This document shows positions 33,339-41,246 of a stretch of 49,683 nucleotides of DNA, piece by piece. The notes below the pieces were generated by a model. That model was not told where the DNA came from. It saw only the letters and a list, made by a program, of their open reading frames with translations, and did no database searches. The stretch is from Herminiimonas sp. (GTDB lineage: Bacteria; Pseudomonadota; Gammaproteobacteria; Burkholderiales; Burkholderiaceae_D): assembly GCA_028292665.1 (NCBI GenBank), contig JAQGLW010000167.1, positions 1 through 49,683 of the forward strand, given 5' to 3'. Made by a program: the position numbers and the translations under genes. Numbering within the stretch: position 1 is the stretch's first letter; every line of letters begins with the position of its first letter.

Positions 33339-34856
33339 CTACTTTTCTTCGTCGGCGGCCACGACAGTCGTGTTTCGTCCGGCTTGCTTCGCGGAATAAA
33401 GAGCCTTGTCCGCTGCGTGCATCAAATCATCCGCGCTGACGATGGCCATGTCTCCGGAAGTGGCAACGCCGATGCTGACGGTCATCGTCCGGTGTTCGCT
33501 CCCGGCATGTTCGATCTGTAGTGCCCGAACGGCCTGATGTACTGCGGTCGCGATGCTCAAGGCGCCAGTGGCACCGGTTTCGGGAAGTATCACCACGAAC
33601 TCCTCGCCGCCGAACCGGGCGGCGGTGTCGGACGGGCGCTGGACGCAGCCTGCAATTGCCTGCGCCACAGCGGTCAGGGCGTCATCGCCGGCCTGATGGC
33701 CGTAGGTATCGTTAAACATCTTGAACCGGTCAATGTCGATAAACAAGACAGACATCGGACGTTTGGAGCGTTTCATGCGGTTCCATTCGTATTTCAGGCT
33801 GCCGTCCAGCGTTCGGCGATTGTTCAATCCGGTCAGGCTATCCGTGCGTGAGAGCAGGCGCAAATCCGTTTCAATCTTCAACCGGTGTCTGAATTCCAGC
33901 GAAAGGAAGACGGCCATGGTCACCAGTGCGCCGGCAAGCAAGAGCACAAAGATGGCGATATACAGCGAGTGACGCTGCCATGAAGCGTAAATGTCTTTCA
34001 CGCCCGGCGCGACTCTGACGAGCATCGGGAATTCAGCGAATTTCCTGAAAACGTAGAGCCGCCGCTCACCGTCGGTGCCGCCGCTGCCGAAAAATGTCTT
34101 CTCGCCGGTGGCAGCGAAATGATCGAAGTTATCCGTGCCTTTGAGACTGCGGCCGATTACCGAACCGTTTGCAGGAAATCGCATGACAAGAGTGCCGTCC
34201 GGCCGCATGAGCGCGACCGACCCGTGGGCTCCCAACTCGATGCCGGACATCAGATGACGAAAGTATTCGAGTCTGATTGCGGCCACTACAACGCCGGCGA
34301 AGGACCCGTCTGCATGGTTGACTCTGCGGCTTAATCCGAGGCTCGGATCGTCGCCCCGCAGACGCGAATAGAACGGCGCGCTGATGTAAAGGCCCACGTT
34401 CGGATTGTCCTTGTGCGCCTGGAACCACGACCGATCGTCGAAAGCGCCCGACCGAGGTTGACCCGCCCCGGAGTCCTCCACGATTTTCCCGTGTTCATTG
34501 ACATATAACATGGCTCCCAGGTACTTGCCCGTCGTGGTTGCCCGATCAAACAACGCTTGATGCCGATAATATGTCGGCATGCGCATGATTTCCGGGTCCA
34601 GTACACGTTGAGAGAATGCCTGTAGCGACAGGTCGGTATATTGGAACGTGCGCGTCACGTCCCGTTCGATCACCAGCGCCAGATTGGCCGATGTTTCAGC
34701 CGCACGGTCCGCAGCGGCAGTCCGGGCTTGCATGATCACGGTTGCAAACAAGGCAAGCATGATAACGGTCAGTAGCACGGTCCCTGTAATGATTGCACTG
34801 GGGTGCCTGAGTAGAATCGCCCTCAACTGCGAGAACGGGGAACGTCTGTAAAGCAT
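33339..34856 (-). CDS. Membrane diguanylate cyclase with periplasmic CACHE-type sensor
   Basis: A 505-residue protein with two membrane segments (about residues 20-45 and 280-305) enclosing a periplasmic domain of the dCACHE/PDC type (ERDVTRTFQYTDLSLQAF near its start, SWFQAHKDNPNVGLYISAPF in the middle). The C-terminal GGDEF domain reads GGEEF and has the product-inhibition motif RPSD five residues upstream, so it should be active in making c-di-GMP and feedback-controlled. An ATG at 34856 is preferred to an in-frame TTG at 34874. It is monocistronic and not obviously tied to the copper genes; the ligand is unknown. Confidence 0.92.
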   Translation of the reverse strand: MLYRRSPFSQLRAILLRHPSAIITGTVLLTVIMLALFATVIMQARTAAADRAAETSANLALVIERDVTRTFQYTDLSLQAFSQRVLDPEIMRMPTYYRHQALFDRATTTGKYLGAMLYVNEHGKIVEDSGAGQPRSGAFDDRSWFQAHKDNPNVGLYISAPFYSRLRGDDPSLGLSRRVNHADGSFAGVVVAAIRLEYFRHLMSGIELGAHGSVALMRPDGTLVMRFPANGSVIGRSLKGTDNFDHFAATGEKTFFGSGGTDGERRLYVFRKFAEFPMLVRVAPGVKDIYASWQRHSLYIAIFVLLLAGALVTMAVFLSLEFRHRLKIETDLRLLSRTDSLTGLNNRRTLDGSLKYEWNRMKRSKRPMSVLFIDIDRFKMFNDTYGHQAGDDALTAVAQAIAGCVQRPSDTAARFGGEEFVVILPETGATGALSIATAVHQAVRALQIEHAGSEHRTMTVSIGVATSGDMAIVSADDLMHAADKALYSAKQAGRNTTVVAADEEK

Positions 34857-35030
34857 TTTGTGATTACTCTTCAATGTTGTTGTAGTTTATCTGAAAACAC
34901 CTGTGCTTTGAGTCTTGAATCGACGATTTTCCAACCCTGTCGCGGACGCCGCTTGCCTGGGAGTTCGCCTTCAAGGCGGAAGAAAAACAGACGATTCATG
35001 TGACATCGCGATTCCGGACAGATTCACCGG

Positions 35031-35075
35031 CGGCACTGCGCCTGGCGCTGCGTAATGGCGCCAGGCGCAGTGCCG
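35031..35075. repeat. 18-bp perfect inverted repeat
   Basis: CGGCACTGCGCCTGGCGC (35031-35048) is followed after 9 bases by its exact complement at 35058-35075. The stem is perfect over 18 base pairs and no T-run follows on either strand. It could be a REP-like element, a strong mRNA or DNA hairpin, or a protein-binding site. Confidence 0.8.
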
Positions 35076-35447
35076 GCGTTCGAGCGATGCAGCACGCAGG
35101 AAGAAAAGTCCGGGCTGCGTCTGTCCATCGTTCAGACGAGAGCTCGGCGGCATTCCTGCGCCTTTCCGCTTTTTTCCGCCTTCCATGGCACTTCCATCCG
35201 GTACGTCCGCACCATCTTGAACACACCGTTTGCGGCTTCATGCTCCGAATTGGCACGCAGCTCCCGGCAGTCCGTGCTGCCCTGCAGGCTGTTGACAAAC
35301 CGCTGCGCGGGCCGCTTTTTTGGACCTGCGATGTTCGACGTACCACTCTGTATGTGCTCGCTCCCCGGCCGGAAATCGACGTGGCCGCGTATGCCCGCTC
35401 GCTATGTTTGTTAACAGCCTGCCAGGCTCGCATTGCCATATTTCCAA

Positions 35448-35466
35448 TTGGCATGCTCATTGCTTT
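35448..35466 (+). promoter_or_regulatory. Sigma-54 promoter of the amide/branched-chain-type importer operon
   Basis: TTGGCATGCTCATTGCTTT has GG (35450-35451) and GC (35462-35463) 10 bases apart with TGGCAT and TTGCT boxes. It lies about 130 bases ahead of the binding-protein gene. I see no CATATGCG iterons upstream, so a different activator from that of the peptide importers may be used. Confidence 0.72.
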
Positions 35467-35593
35467 ATTCAAGTAACTTGAATTTCATGACATGCATTTT
35501 CACAAATCGGGTGCATGTGCCCGCGAACCTGTCCGGGCTGCGGAAATTCTTGATGGTTTGTGGCCCTTAAACTTTACATAGAAGGATATGAAG

Positions 35594-36769
35594 ATGAAAC
35601 TTTCGAGCAAGTCGGCACACGTTGTGTTGAAGACGACCGCTGGCCTTTCCATTCTCGCCATTTCGATGGCAGCGTTCGCGGCCGACACGATCACCATCGG
35701 CGTTCCTATCGGCTTGAGCGGGGCTAATAGCGTGGTTGCGCCTTCGGTAGTGCAGTCCGCCCAGCTCGCGGTAGACGAAATCAATGCTGCCGGCGGCATC
35801 CTCGGCAAGAAAGTGGCGCTCGAAGTCGCCGACGACGGCAGCGGCGCGGCAGGCGCACAAAAGGCGTTCGACTCGCTGATCTTCCAGAAGAAAGTGAATG
35901 CGCTGATCTCGATGGAAACCAGCGCCGCGCGCAACGCCGGGCTGCCGATCGTCAGCCGCGGCAAGGTGCCTTATATCTATACCTCCCTCTATGAAGGCAG
36001 GTCGTGCAACCGCTACTTGTTCGCAGCCTCTTGGGTGCCGGACCAGCAGGTGGGGCCGATCGTGGACCACTTCGTGAAGCAGTACAAGGCCAAGACATTC
36101 TTCCTGATCGGCAGCGACTATGCTTTCGGCCGCGGCATGCTCGCCTTTACCAAGAGCTATATCGAGAAGAAGGGCGGCAAGGTGGTCGGCGATGAATATC
36201 TGCCGATGGACGGTTCGGACTGGACGCCGATCCTGAGCAAGCTGCAGTCCGTCAAGCCGGACGCCGTGATTACGTCCACTGCCGGCGGCGCGCCGAACGT
36301 GACGCTGACCAAGCAGATGCGCGCGGCAGGCATCAAGATCCCGTACGCCAACTTGTCCGTGGATGAAGGCACCGCCAAGAGCATGGGTCCCGATGCGGAC
36401 GGCATCTTCATCGCCGGGTCCTACATGAGCAACCTCGATACGCCGGCCAACAAGAAATATATCGCCAGCATGCAGAAAAAGTTTGGCGCCGACCTGAAGA
36501 CCCCGAACGACATGTCGGTACCGCAATATGAAGCGATATACCTGTACAAGGCCGCTGTCGAGAAAGCCGGAGCGGTCGATGCCGACAAGGTCATCAAGGA
36601 ATTGCCGCTGGTTTCGTTCAACGGCCCGCGCGGCAAGGTCCAGATGAACAAGCAGCATCACACGCCGCTTACCATGTACCTCGGCCAGGTGCAAAAGGAC
36701 GGCTCGGTGAAGATTCTGGATTCCTTCGCTAATGTCGATCCGGGCGAACAGTGCCCGAACCTGAACTAA
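35594..36769 (+). CDS. Branched-chain/urea/amide-type ABC substrate-binding protein
   Basis: A 391-residue periplasmic binding protein of the LivK/UrtA/AmiC group with a signal peptide of about 30 residues ending AAFAAD. The mature part starts ITIGVPIGLSGANSVV and has the hinge motif AVDEINAAGGILGKKV. The segments YEGRSCNRYLFAASWVPDQQ and GSDYAFGRG look more like urea/short-amide binders than leucine binders. GAAGGA at 35581-35586 is correctly spaced for the ATG at 35594, while the ATG at 35588 is too close. Amidase genes later in the operon support an amide ligand, which remains an inference. Confidence 0.92.
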   Translation: MKLSSKSAHVVLKTTAGLSILAISMAAFAADTITIGVPIGLSGANSVVAPSVVQSAQLAVDEINAAGGILGKKVALEVADDGSGAAGAQKAFDSLIFQKKVNALISMETSAARNAGLPIVSRGKVPYIYTSLYEGRSCNRYLFAASWVPDQQVGPIVDHFVKQYKAKTFFLIGSDYAFGRGMLAFTKSYIEKKGGKVVGDEYLPMDGSDWTPILSKLQSVKPDAVITSTAGGAPNVTLTKQMRAAGIKIPYANLSVDEGTAKSMGPDADGIFIAGSYMSNLDTPANKKYIASMQKKFGADLKTPNDMSVPQYEAIYLYKAAVEKAGAVDADKVIKELPLVSFNGPRGKVQMNKQHHTPLTMYLGQVQKDGSVKILDSFANVDPGEQCPNLN

Positions 36770-36903
36770 CGGCGTCAGCGCGCGCAGGAACGATCCGCAC
36801 ATTTTTGCCGACCCTGGCGGGTGACGTCGCGTGCCGTGCGCGTTGCGCATCCCGCTGCGGCCGCCAAAACGCACCGATCGTTCCCGCGCGCGCCGGAATC
36901 GAC

Positions 36904-36942
36904 GGAAGGCCGGGCAGGGTGGTGGACCCCGCCCGGTCTTCC
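36904..36942 (+). other. Hairpin between binding-protein and permease genes
   Basis: A 16-position stem with one mismatch and one wobble (36904-36919 and 36927-36942) surrounds a 7-base loop and is followed by a short pyrimidine stretch. In a 200-base gap after a binding-protein gene, such a structure commonly protects the upstream mRNA and partly terminates transcription, giving more binding protein than permease. Confidence 0.65.
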
Positions 36943-36967
36943 GGTCTTTCTCAATGGAGCAACATCC

Positions 36968-37804
36968 GTGCTGGATATTTTTCTTAATGTAATTACTTCT
37001 TCAGCGATCCTGTTCATCGTCTCGGCCGGCCTGCTGATCGTGTTCGGGGTCATGAAGGTCATCAATTTCGCCCATGGCGCTTTTCTCACGGTAGGCGGCT
37101 ATTCCGGGGTGATCGCCGCCAAATTCGGTCTCGGTTTGTGGTGGTCCCTGCCCCTGGCGCTGGCCATCGGATTCGCACTCGGCGCGGTGATCGAGCGCAT
37201 GGTGGTGCGGCCGCTGTATGCCCGGCCTCTCGATGCGATCCTTGCGACCTGGGGACTCGGCATCATCATCGGCCAGGTCATCACGCTGGTGTTCGGACGC
37301 GAGATCCAGTTCGTCGCCAGTCCGGTGAACGGTGCGATACCGATTTTCGGCACGGAATATTCGCAATACCGCTTGATCCTGCTTGGCGTTGCGCTGCTGA
37401 TCGCGCTGTCGCTGGGCGCGCTGCTGAACGGCACCCGCCTCGGCTTGCAGACGCGCGCGGTCATCATGAACGAGTCGTTGGCGCGTGCTCTGGGCATCAG
37501 CAGCAGCCGCGTGCGTTTCCTCAGTTTTTGCATGGGCGCGGCGCTGGCCAGCGCCGCCGGCACCCTGATCACGCCGCTATCGAGCATCGATCCCAACATG
37601 GGCGTGCCCTGGCTGGTCAGCGCTTTCATGCTGGTGATGGTGTCCGGCTCGTCGCTCGTAAGCCTCGCGACTGCATGCCTCGTGCTTGGCGGCGCGCAAA
37701 CCCTGGTCAGCATCCTCGTCAGCCCGGTGCTCGGTGGCCTGACGCTGGTGGTGCTTGCCGCATTGCTGCTGCGCATACGCCCGAAAGGTTTTTCCAATGA
37801 ATAA
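36968..37804 (+). CDS. Branched-chain/amide-type ABC permease (LivH/UrtB-like)
   Basis: A 278-residue permease with about eight hydrophobic segments. MKVINFAHGAFLTVGGYSG and GLGIIIGQVITLVFGREIQF are hallmark LivH segments, and the coupling region is NESLARALGISSSRVRFL. I chose the GTG at 36968: GGAG at 36956-36959 is well spaced and the family N-terminus (LDIFLNVITSSAI) begins there, whereas the frame open from 36821 adds unrelated sequence. It overlaps the next gene by 8 bases. Confidence 0.93.
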   Translation: MLDIFLNVITSSAILFIVSAGLLIVFGVMKVINFAHGAFLTVGGYSGVIAAKFGLGLWWSLPLALAIGFALGAVIERMVVRPLYARPLDAILATWGLGIIIGQVITLVFGREIQFVASPVNGAIPIFGTEYSQYRLILLGVALLIALSLGALLNGTRLGLQTRAVIMNESLARALGISSSRVRFLSFCMGAALASAAGTLITPLSSIDPNMGVPWLVSAFMLVMVSGSSLVSLATACLVLGGAQTLVSILVSPVLGGLTLVVLAALLLRIRPKGFSNE

Positions 37805-39611
37805 GACACTCGCTGCGCGCTTCCTTGCCGGCTCCGAAACATCGGCTCGCGCGATGCCGCCGCGGGCGATCTGGATCCTGGCAGCGGCGCTGATGCTCCT
37901 TGCAGTCAGCAGCTTCGTGCTGCCTGCATTCCTCGTCAACAACCTGATCCGCGCCTTCCTGTTCGCCGCCGTCGCGCTGACGGTGGATCTGCTGTGGGGC
38001 TACACCGGCATTCTGACCTTCGGCCAGTCCGCGTTTTTCGGGATCGGCGCGTATGCTGCGGGGCTGGTGTTCCACCACTATGGATTCTCGCCGCTTAATG
38101 TGGCGCTCGCGTTTGCCGGCGGCCTGATCGCATCGTGGATCGTTTCGCGTGTCGTCAGCTGGCTTGCGTTCTATCACGGCGCCTCGCCTCTGTATGCTTC
38201 GGTGGTGACGCTGGTGCTGCCGATCGTGCTGGTGCAGGGCATTTATTCCGGCGGCGTGCTGACCGGTTCCAGCAGCGGACTGTCCGGCTTTGACAGCTTC
38301 GATATTCCGCTCGAAGCATGGTACCTGATCAGCGGCGTCTTCCTCATCCTGCTGATGCTGGGCGCGTGGTTGTTCGTGCGCAGCGACGCCGGCAAGCTGC
38401 TGGTCGCAATCCGCGAGAATGAAGCGCGCTGCGAATACCTCGGCATCAACATCTCGAATTTGAAAACGCGCCTGATGAGCATATCGTCGCTGATCGCAGC
38501 GACCGCCGGCTTCCTGTTCGCATGCGTGCAGATGGTGGTGGCGCCGGAGTATGCCGGCTTCGTGTTCGGCACCGAACTGGTGATCTGGGTTGCGCTTGGC
38601 GGCCGCGGCACGCTGTTCGGCCCGGTAATCGGCACGATCATGATTGATGTCGGCAGCGCCTACTTGAGCGGCGATCTGCCCTACATCTGGAAGCTGCTGG
38701 TCGGTTCAGCCTTCGTGCTGGTGATCGTGGCGATGCCGCGCGGCCTGATGCCCTTGCTCACGGGTGCGTTGCACGGCCTGCGCCTGCGCGTCGGAAAAAA
38801 CGCGCCGCAGCGCCTGGAGGAAGCGAGCCCGCTGCCGTTCCAGGCGAAACATGAATCGGCGCTGGTGCTGGATGAAGTGTCGAAGCATTTCGGCAGCCTG
38901 TCGGTGCTGAACGGCATTACCTTTTCCGCGCGGCCGGGTGAATTGCTGAGCATCGTCGGCCCCAACGGCGCAGGCAAGACCACGCTGATGCGCTGTATCA
39001 GCGACGGTGCGGAAAGCTCTTCGGGCTCGGTGCAGGTGAATGGCGTGTCCACCCGCTCGCTGCCGCCGGACGAATGCGTGGCGCTCGGCATCGGGCGCAA
39101 GTTCCAGACCGCCATCACCTTCGATTCGCTGACGGTGGCCGAAGCGCTGCGCATTGCCCGCACCCGCATCGAGAAGCCCCACCGCTGGCGCCGCAGCCAT
39201 GTGCTGAAACTGCCGAAAGCCGCGCTCGACGTGTTGCGCGCCACCGGCCTCGACAAGGAGCTCGAGCGTGAATGCAGGATCCTTTCGCATGGGCAGAAGC
39301 AGGCGCTGGAGCTGGCGATGGTGCTGGCGCTTGAGCCGCGCGTGCTGCTGCTGGATGAACCGACCGCCGGGCTGACAAAACCGGAGCGCACGCTGATCGG
39401 CAGCATCCTGGTCGACCTGTCGAGCAAATACGGCCTGTGCCTGCTGCTGGTCGAGCATGACCTCGATTTCGTGCGGGCCATCAGCTCGCGCATTGTAGTC
39501 CTGCATCAAGGGAAGATCGCCATGGACGGCCGGGTCGATGACGTCGTCGGTTCGGAAATCGTGCGCACCGTCTATGCCGGCGCCAACCACCACACGGAGT
39601 CCGTGCAATGA
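37797..39611 (+). CDS. Fused ABC permease and ATPase (LivM-LivG / UrtC-UrtD type)
   Basis: A 604-residue protein joining two subunits that are usually separate. Residues 1 to about 335 are a LivM-like permease (VDLLWGYTGILTFGQSAFFGIGAYAAG, then the coupling region ENEARCEYLGINISNLK). After a short linker, from about residue 350 an LivG-like ATPase follows with Walker A GPNGAGKTT, Walker B VLLLDEPTAGL and EHDLDFV switch. The signature reads LSHGQKQAL, a form typical of urea-importer UrtD proteins. There is no stop or frameshift between the parts, so it is a true fusion. It overlaps the LivH-like gene by 8 bases and the LivF-like gene by 4. Confidence 0.94.
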   Translation: MNKTLAARFLAGSETSARAMPPRAIWILAAALMLLAVSSFVLPAFLVNNLIRAFLFAAVALTVDLLWGYTGILTFGQSAFFGIGAYAAGLVFHHYGFSPLNVALAFAGGLIASWIVSRVVSWLAFYHGASPLYASVVTLVLPIVLVQGIYSGGVLTGSSSGLSGFDSFDIPLEAWYLISGVFLILLMLGAWLFVRSDAGKLLVAIRENEARCEYLGINISNLKTRLMSISSLIAATAGFLFACVQMVVAPEYAGFVFGTELVIWVALGGRGTLFGPVIGTIMIDVGSAYLSGDLPYIWKLLVGSAFVLVIVAMPRGLMPLLTGALHGLRLRVGKNAPQRLEEASPLPFQAKHESALVLDEVSKHFGSLSVLNGITFSARPGELLSIVGPNGAGKTTLMRCISDGAESSSGSVQVNGVSTRSLPPDECVALGIGRKFQTAITFDSLTVAEALRIARTRIEKPHRWRRSHVLKLPKAALDVLRATGLDKELERECRILSHGQKQALELAMVLALEPRVLLLDEPTAGLTKPERTLIGSILVDLSSKYGLCLLLVEHDLDFVRAISSRIVVLHQGKIAMDGRVDDVVGSEIVRTVYAGANHHTESVQ

Positions 39612-40321
39612 GCGCCGATGCAGAAATCCTGAATGTGAATGGACTCGAAAGCGGCTATGGCGCGGCGATGGTGCTGAAAGATCTCGATCTGTCGCTGAAG
39701 CCGGGAGAGGTGTTCACCATCCTCGGCAAGAACGGCATGGGCAAATCGACTCTGCTGAAAACCCTGATGGGTTTCATCCGTCCGAAAAAGGGGCGGGTGT
39801 CCTTCTTCGGTGAAGGGACCGAAAGCTGGAGCCCGGACCGCATCGCGCGCAGCCGGGTCGCGTACATCCCGCAGGAGCAGGCGCTGTTCCAGGACCTGAC
39901 GGTGCGCGACAACCTCGGGCTGGCGTTGATGCGCGACAAGGACTTCCAGTTGCGTTTCGATGCCATCGCCGATCACTTTCCGTTCCTGAAAGAGCGCATG
40001 GGCCAGAAGGCCGGCACGCTGTCCGGCGGCGAACAAAAGATGCTGCTGGTGGCGCGCGCGCTGATCTGCCGGCCGCGCATCATCCTGATCGACGAAATCA
40101 CCGAAGGCATGCAGCCATCGGTGATCGAACGGCTGATCGGCATCCTGCGCGGCGAACGCGAGAAGTTCGGCACCGCGATGCTGATGGTCGAGCAGAACGT
40201 GCATTTCGCGCTGGCGGCCGCCGACCGTTACGCGGTGCTCGACCTTGGCCGCATCATCGAAGCCGGCACGACCGCCGATGTCCATGCGCATGCCCGCATC
40301 ACCAGCCATCTTTCTGTTTAA
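39608..40321 (+). CDS. Branched-chain/amide-type ABC ATPase (LivF/UrtE-like)
   Basis: A 237-residue ATPase with Walker A GKNGMGKST, signature LSGGEQKML and VEQN in place of the usual H-loop, as in LivF/UrtE. The Walker B region reads ILIDEITEGMQP: the glutamate is kept but the proline of the common DEP(S/T) is isoleucine. It starts in an ATGA overlap with the fusion gene and supplies the second ATPase of the transporter. Confidence 0.93.
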   Translation: MSADAEILNVNGLESGYGAAMVLKDLDLSLKPGEVFTILGKNGMGKSTLLKTLMGFIRPKKGRVSFFGEGTESWSPDRIARSRVAYIPQEQALFQDLTVRDNLGLALMRDKDFQLRFDAIADHFPFLKERMGQKAGTLSGGEQKMLLVARALICRPRIILIDEITEGMQPSVIERLIGILRGEREKFGTAMLMVEQNVHFALAAADRYAVLDLGRIIEAGTTADVHAHARITSHLSV

Positions 40322-40334
40322 CGGAGGCCTGTAA

Positions 40335-41246
40335 ATGACGTTTTCCATCGTTGCACGCTGCCCGCACAGCGGCGCGCTCGGCGTGGCGGTCAGCTCCGCC
40401 GTGCCGGCTGTCGGGGCCATGTGCCCGTATGTGCGGCCCGGCGTCGGCGCCGTTTCCACGCAGTCCTGGGTCAACCCCTATCTCGCGATCAAGGCGCTCG
40501 ACCTGCTGGCCGCGGGCCACTCGGTGCGCGACACGCTAGATGAAATGTTGCGGACCGATTCGCAGGCCGGCCTGCGCCAGCTCGGCATTGTCGCGGCAAA
40601 CGGCGCGTCGCTCAGCTGGACCGGCAAGCAGTGCACCGACTGGGCCGGAGAATGCACCGGCGCCGGTTACGCAATACAGGGAAACATGCTGACCGGTCCG
40701 GACACTCTGGATGCGATGCAAGCCGCTTTTCTGCGCTCGGCCGGCATGAAATTCGAAGAGCGCCTGCTGCTGGCGCTCGAAGCAGGCCAGGCGGCCGGCG
40801 GCGACAAGCGCGGCCGGCAATCGGCTTCGCTCATTGTCTATCGTGACGAGCCCTATCCGTATCTCGATGTGCGGGTGGATGAGCATACCGATCCGGTCAG
40901 GGAATTGCGGCGCGTGTTCGGCGTGGCGGTAACGCAGTTGCTTCCTTTCGTCGAAAGCATGCCGACCGGCACCGACCCCGCCGGCCTGCCGCCTAAGGAA
41001 GTGCGCGACATGCTGATGTTGCCGCCGTCCCGGCGTCCGGGTATGCCGGCGATGCCGCCGGCGCAAGCGGATTTGCTGCAGAAGATCAGCGGCACCGATT
41101 TCACGCAGGAACGCGCCGAAGCGAATCTCCATGCGTTCCAGCCGATTCTTTCCGAGATCCGCAAGCTGCGCGAGCTCGACCTTGCGGACATGCATCCCGC
41201 GGTGATTTTCGACCCCACCGCACCCTGGCGACGGAGCGAAAAATGA
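40335..41246 (+). CDS. DUF1028 family protein (Ntn-hydrolase-like)
   Basis: A 303-residue protein beginning TFSIVARCPHSGALGVAVSSAVPAVG, the DUF1028 N-terminus, with GVGAVSTQSWVNP and GYAIQGNMLTG further on. The family has an Ntn-hydrolase-like fold, so an amide-hydrolysing role is plausible, but no activity is established. From about residue 215 it has a C-terminal extension of some 85 residues without a recognised domain, containing a proline-rich linker and two leucine-rich helices. GGAGG precedes the start at 40335. It sits 13 bases behind the ATPase gene and overlaps the amidase gene by 4 bases, placing it firmly in this amide-utilisation operon. Confidence 0.88.
   Translation: MTFSIVARCPHSGALGVAVSSAVPAVGAMCPYVRPGVGAVSTQSWVNPYLAIKALDLLAAGHSVRDTLDEMLRTDSQAGLRQLGIVAANGASLSWTGKQCTDWAGECTGAGYAIQGNMLTGPDTLDAMQAAFLRSAGMKFEERLLLALEAGQAAGGDKRGRQSASLIVYRDEPYPYLDVRVDEHTDPVRELRRVFGVAVTQLLPFVESMPTGTDPAGLPPKEVRDMLMLPPSRRPGMPAMPPAQADLLQKISGTDFTQERAEANLHAFQPILSEIRKLRELDLADMHPAVIFDPTAPWRRSEK

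Larger units (their letters stand above)
34857..35593. other. Long divergent intergenic region with regulatory structure
   Basis: More than 700 bases between the diguanylate cyclase gene (minus strand) and the amide-importer operon (plus strand). Open frames on both strands here (e.g. 35000-35476) have no recognisable features, and I do not call them. The region holds the large inverted repeat at 35031-35075 and a sigma-54 promoter at 35448-35466. Confidence 0.6.

Noticed and set aside
35000-35476. 158-codon open frames on both strands upstream of the amide operon
   Set aside because: Both strands are open at once over the same bases. Neither has motifs, and the region holds the long inverted repeat and a promoter.
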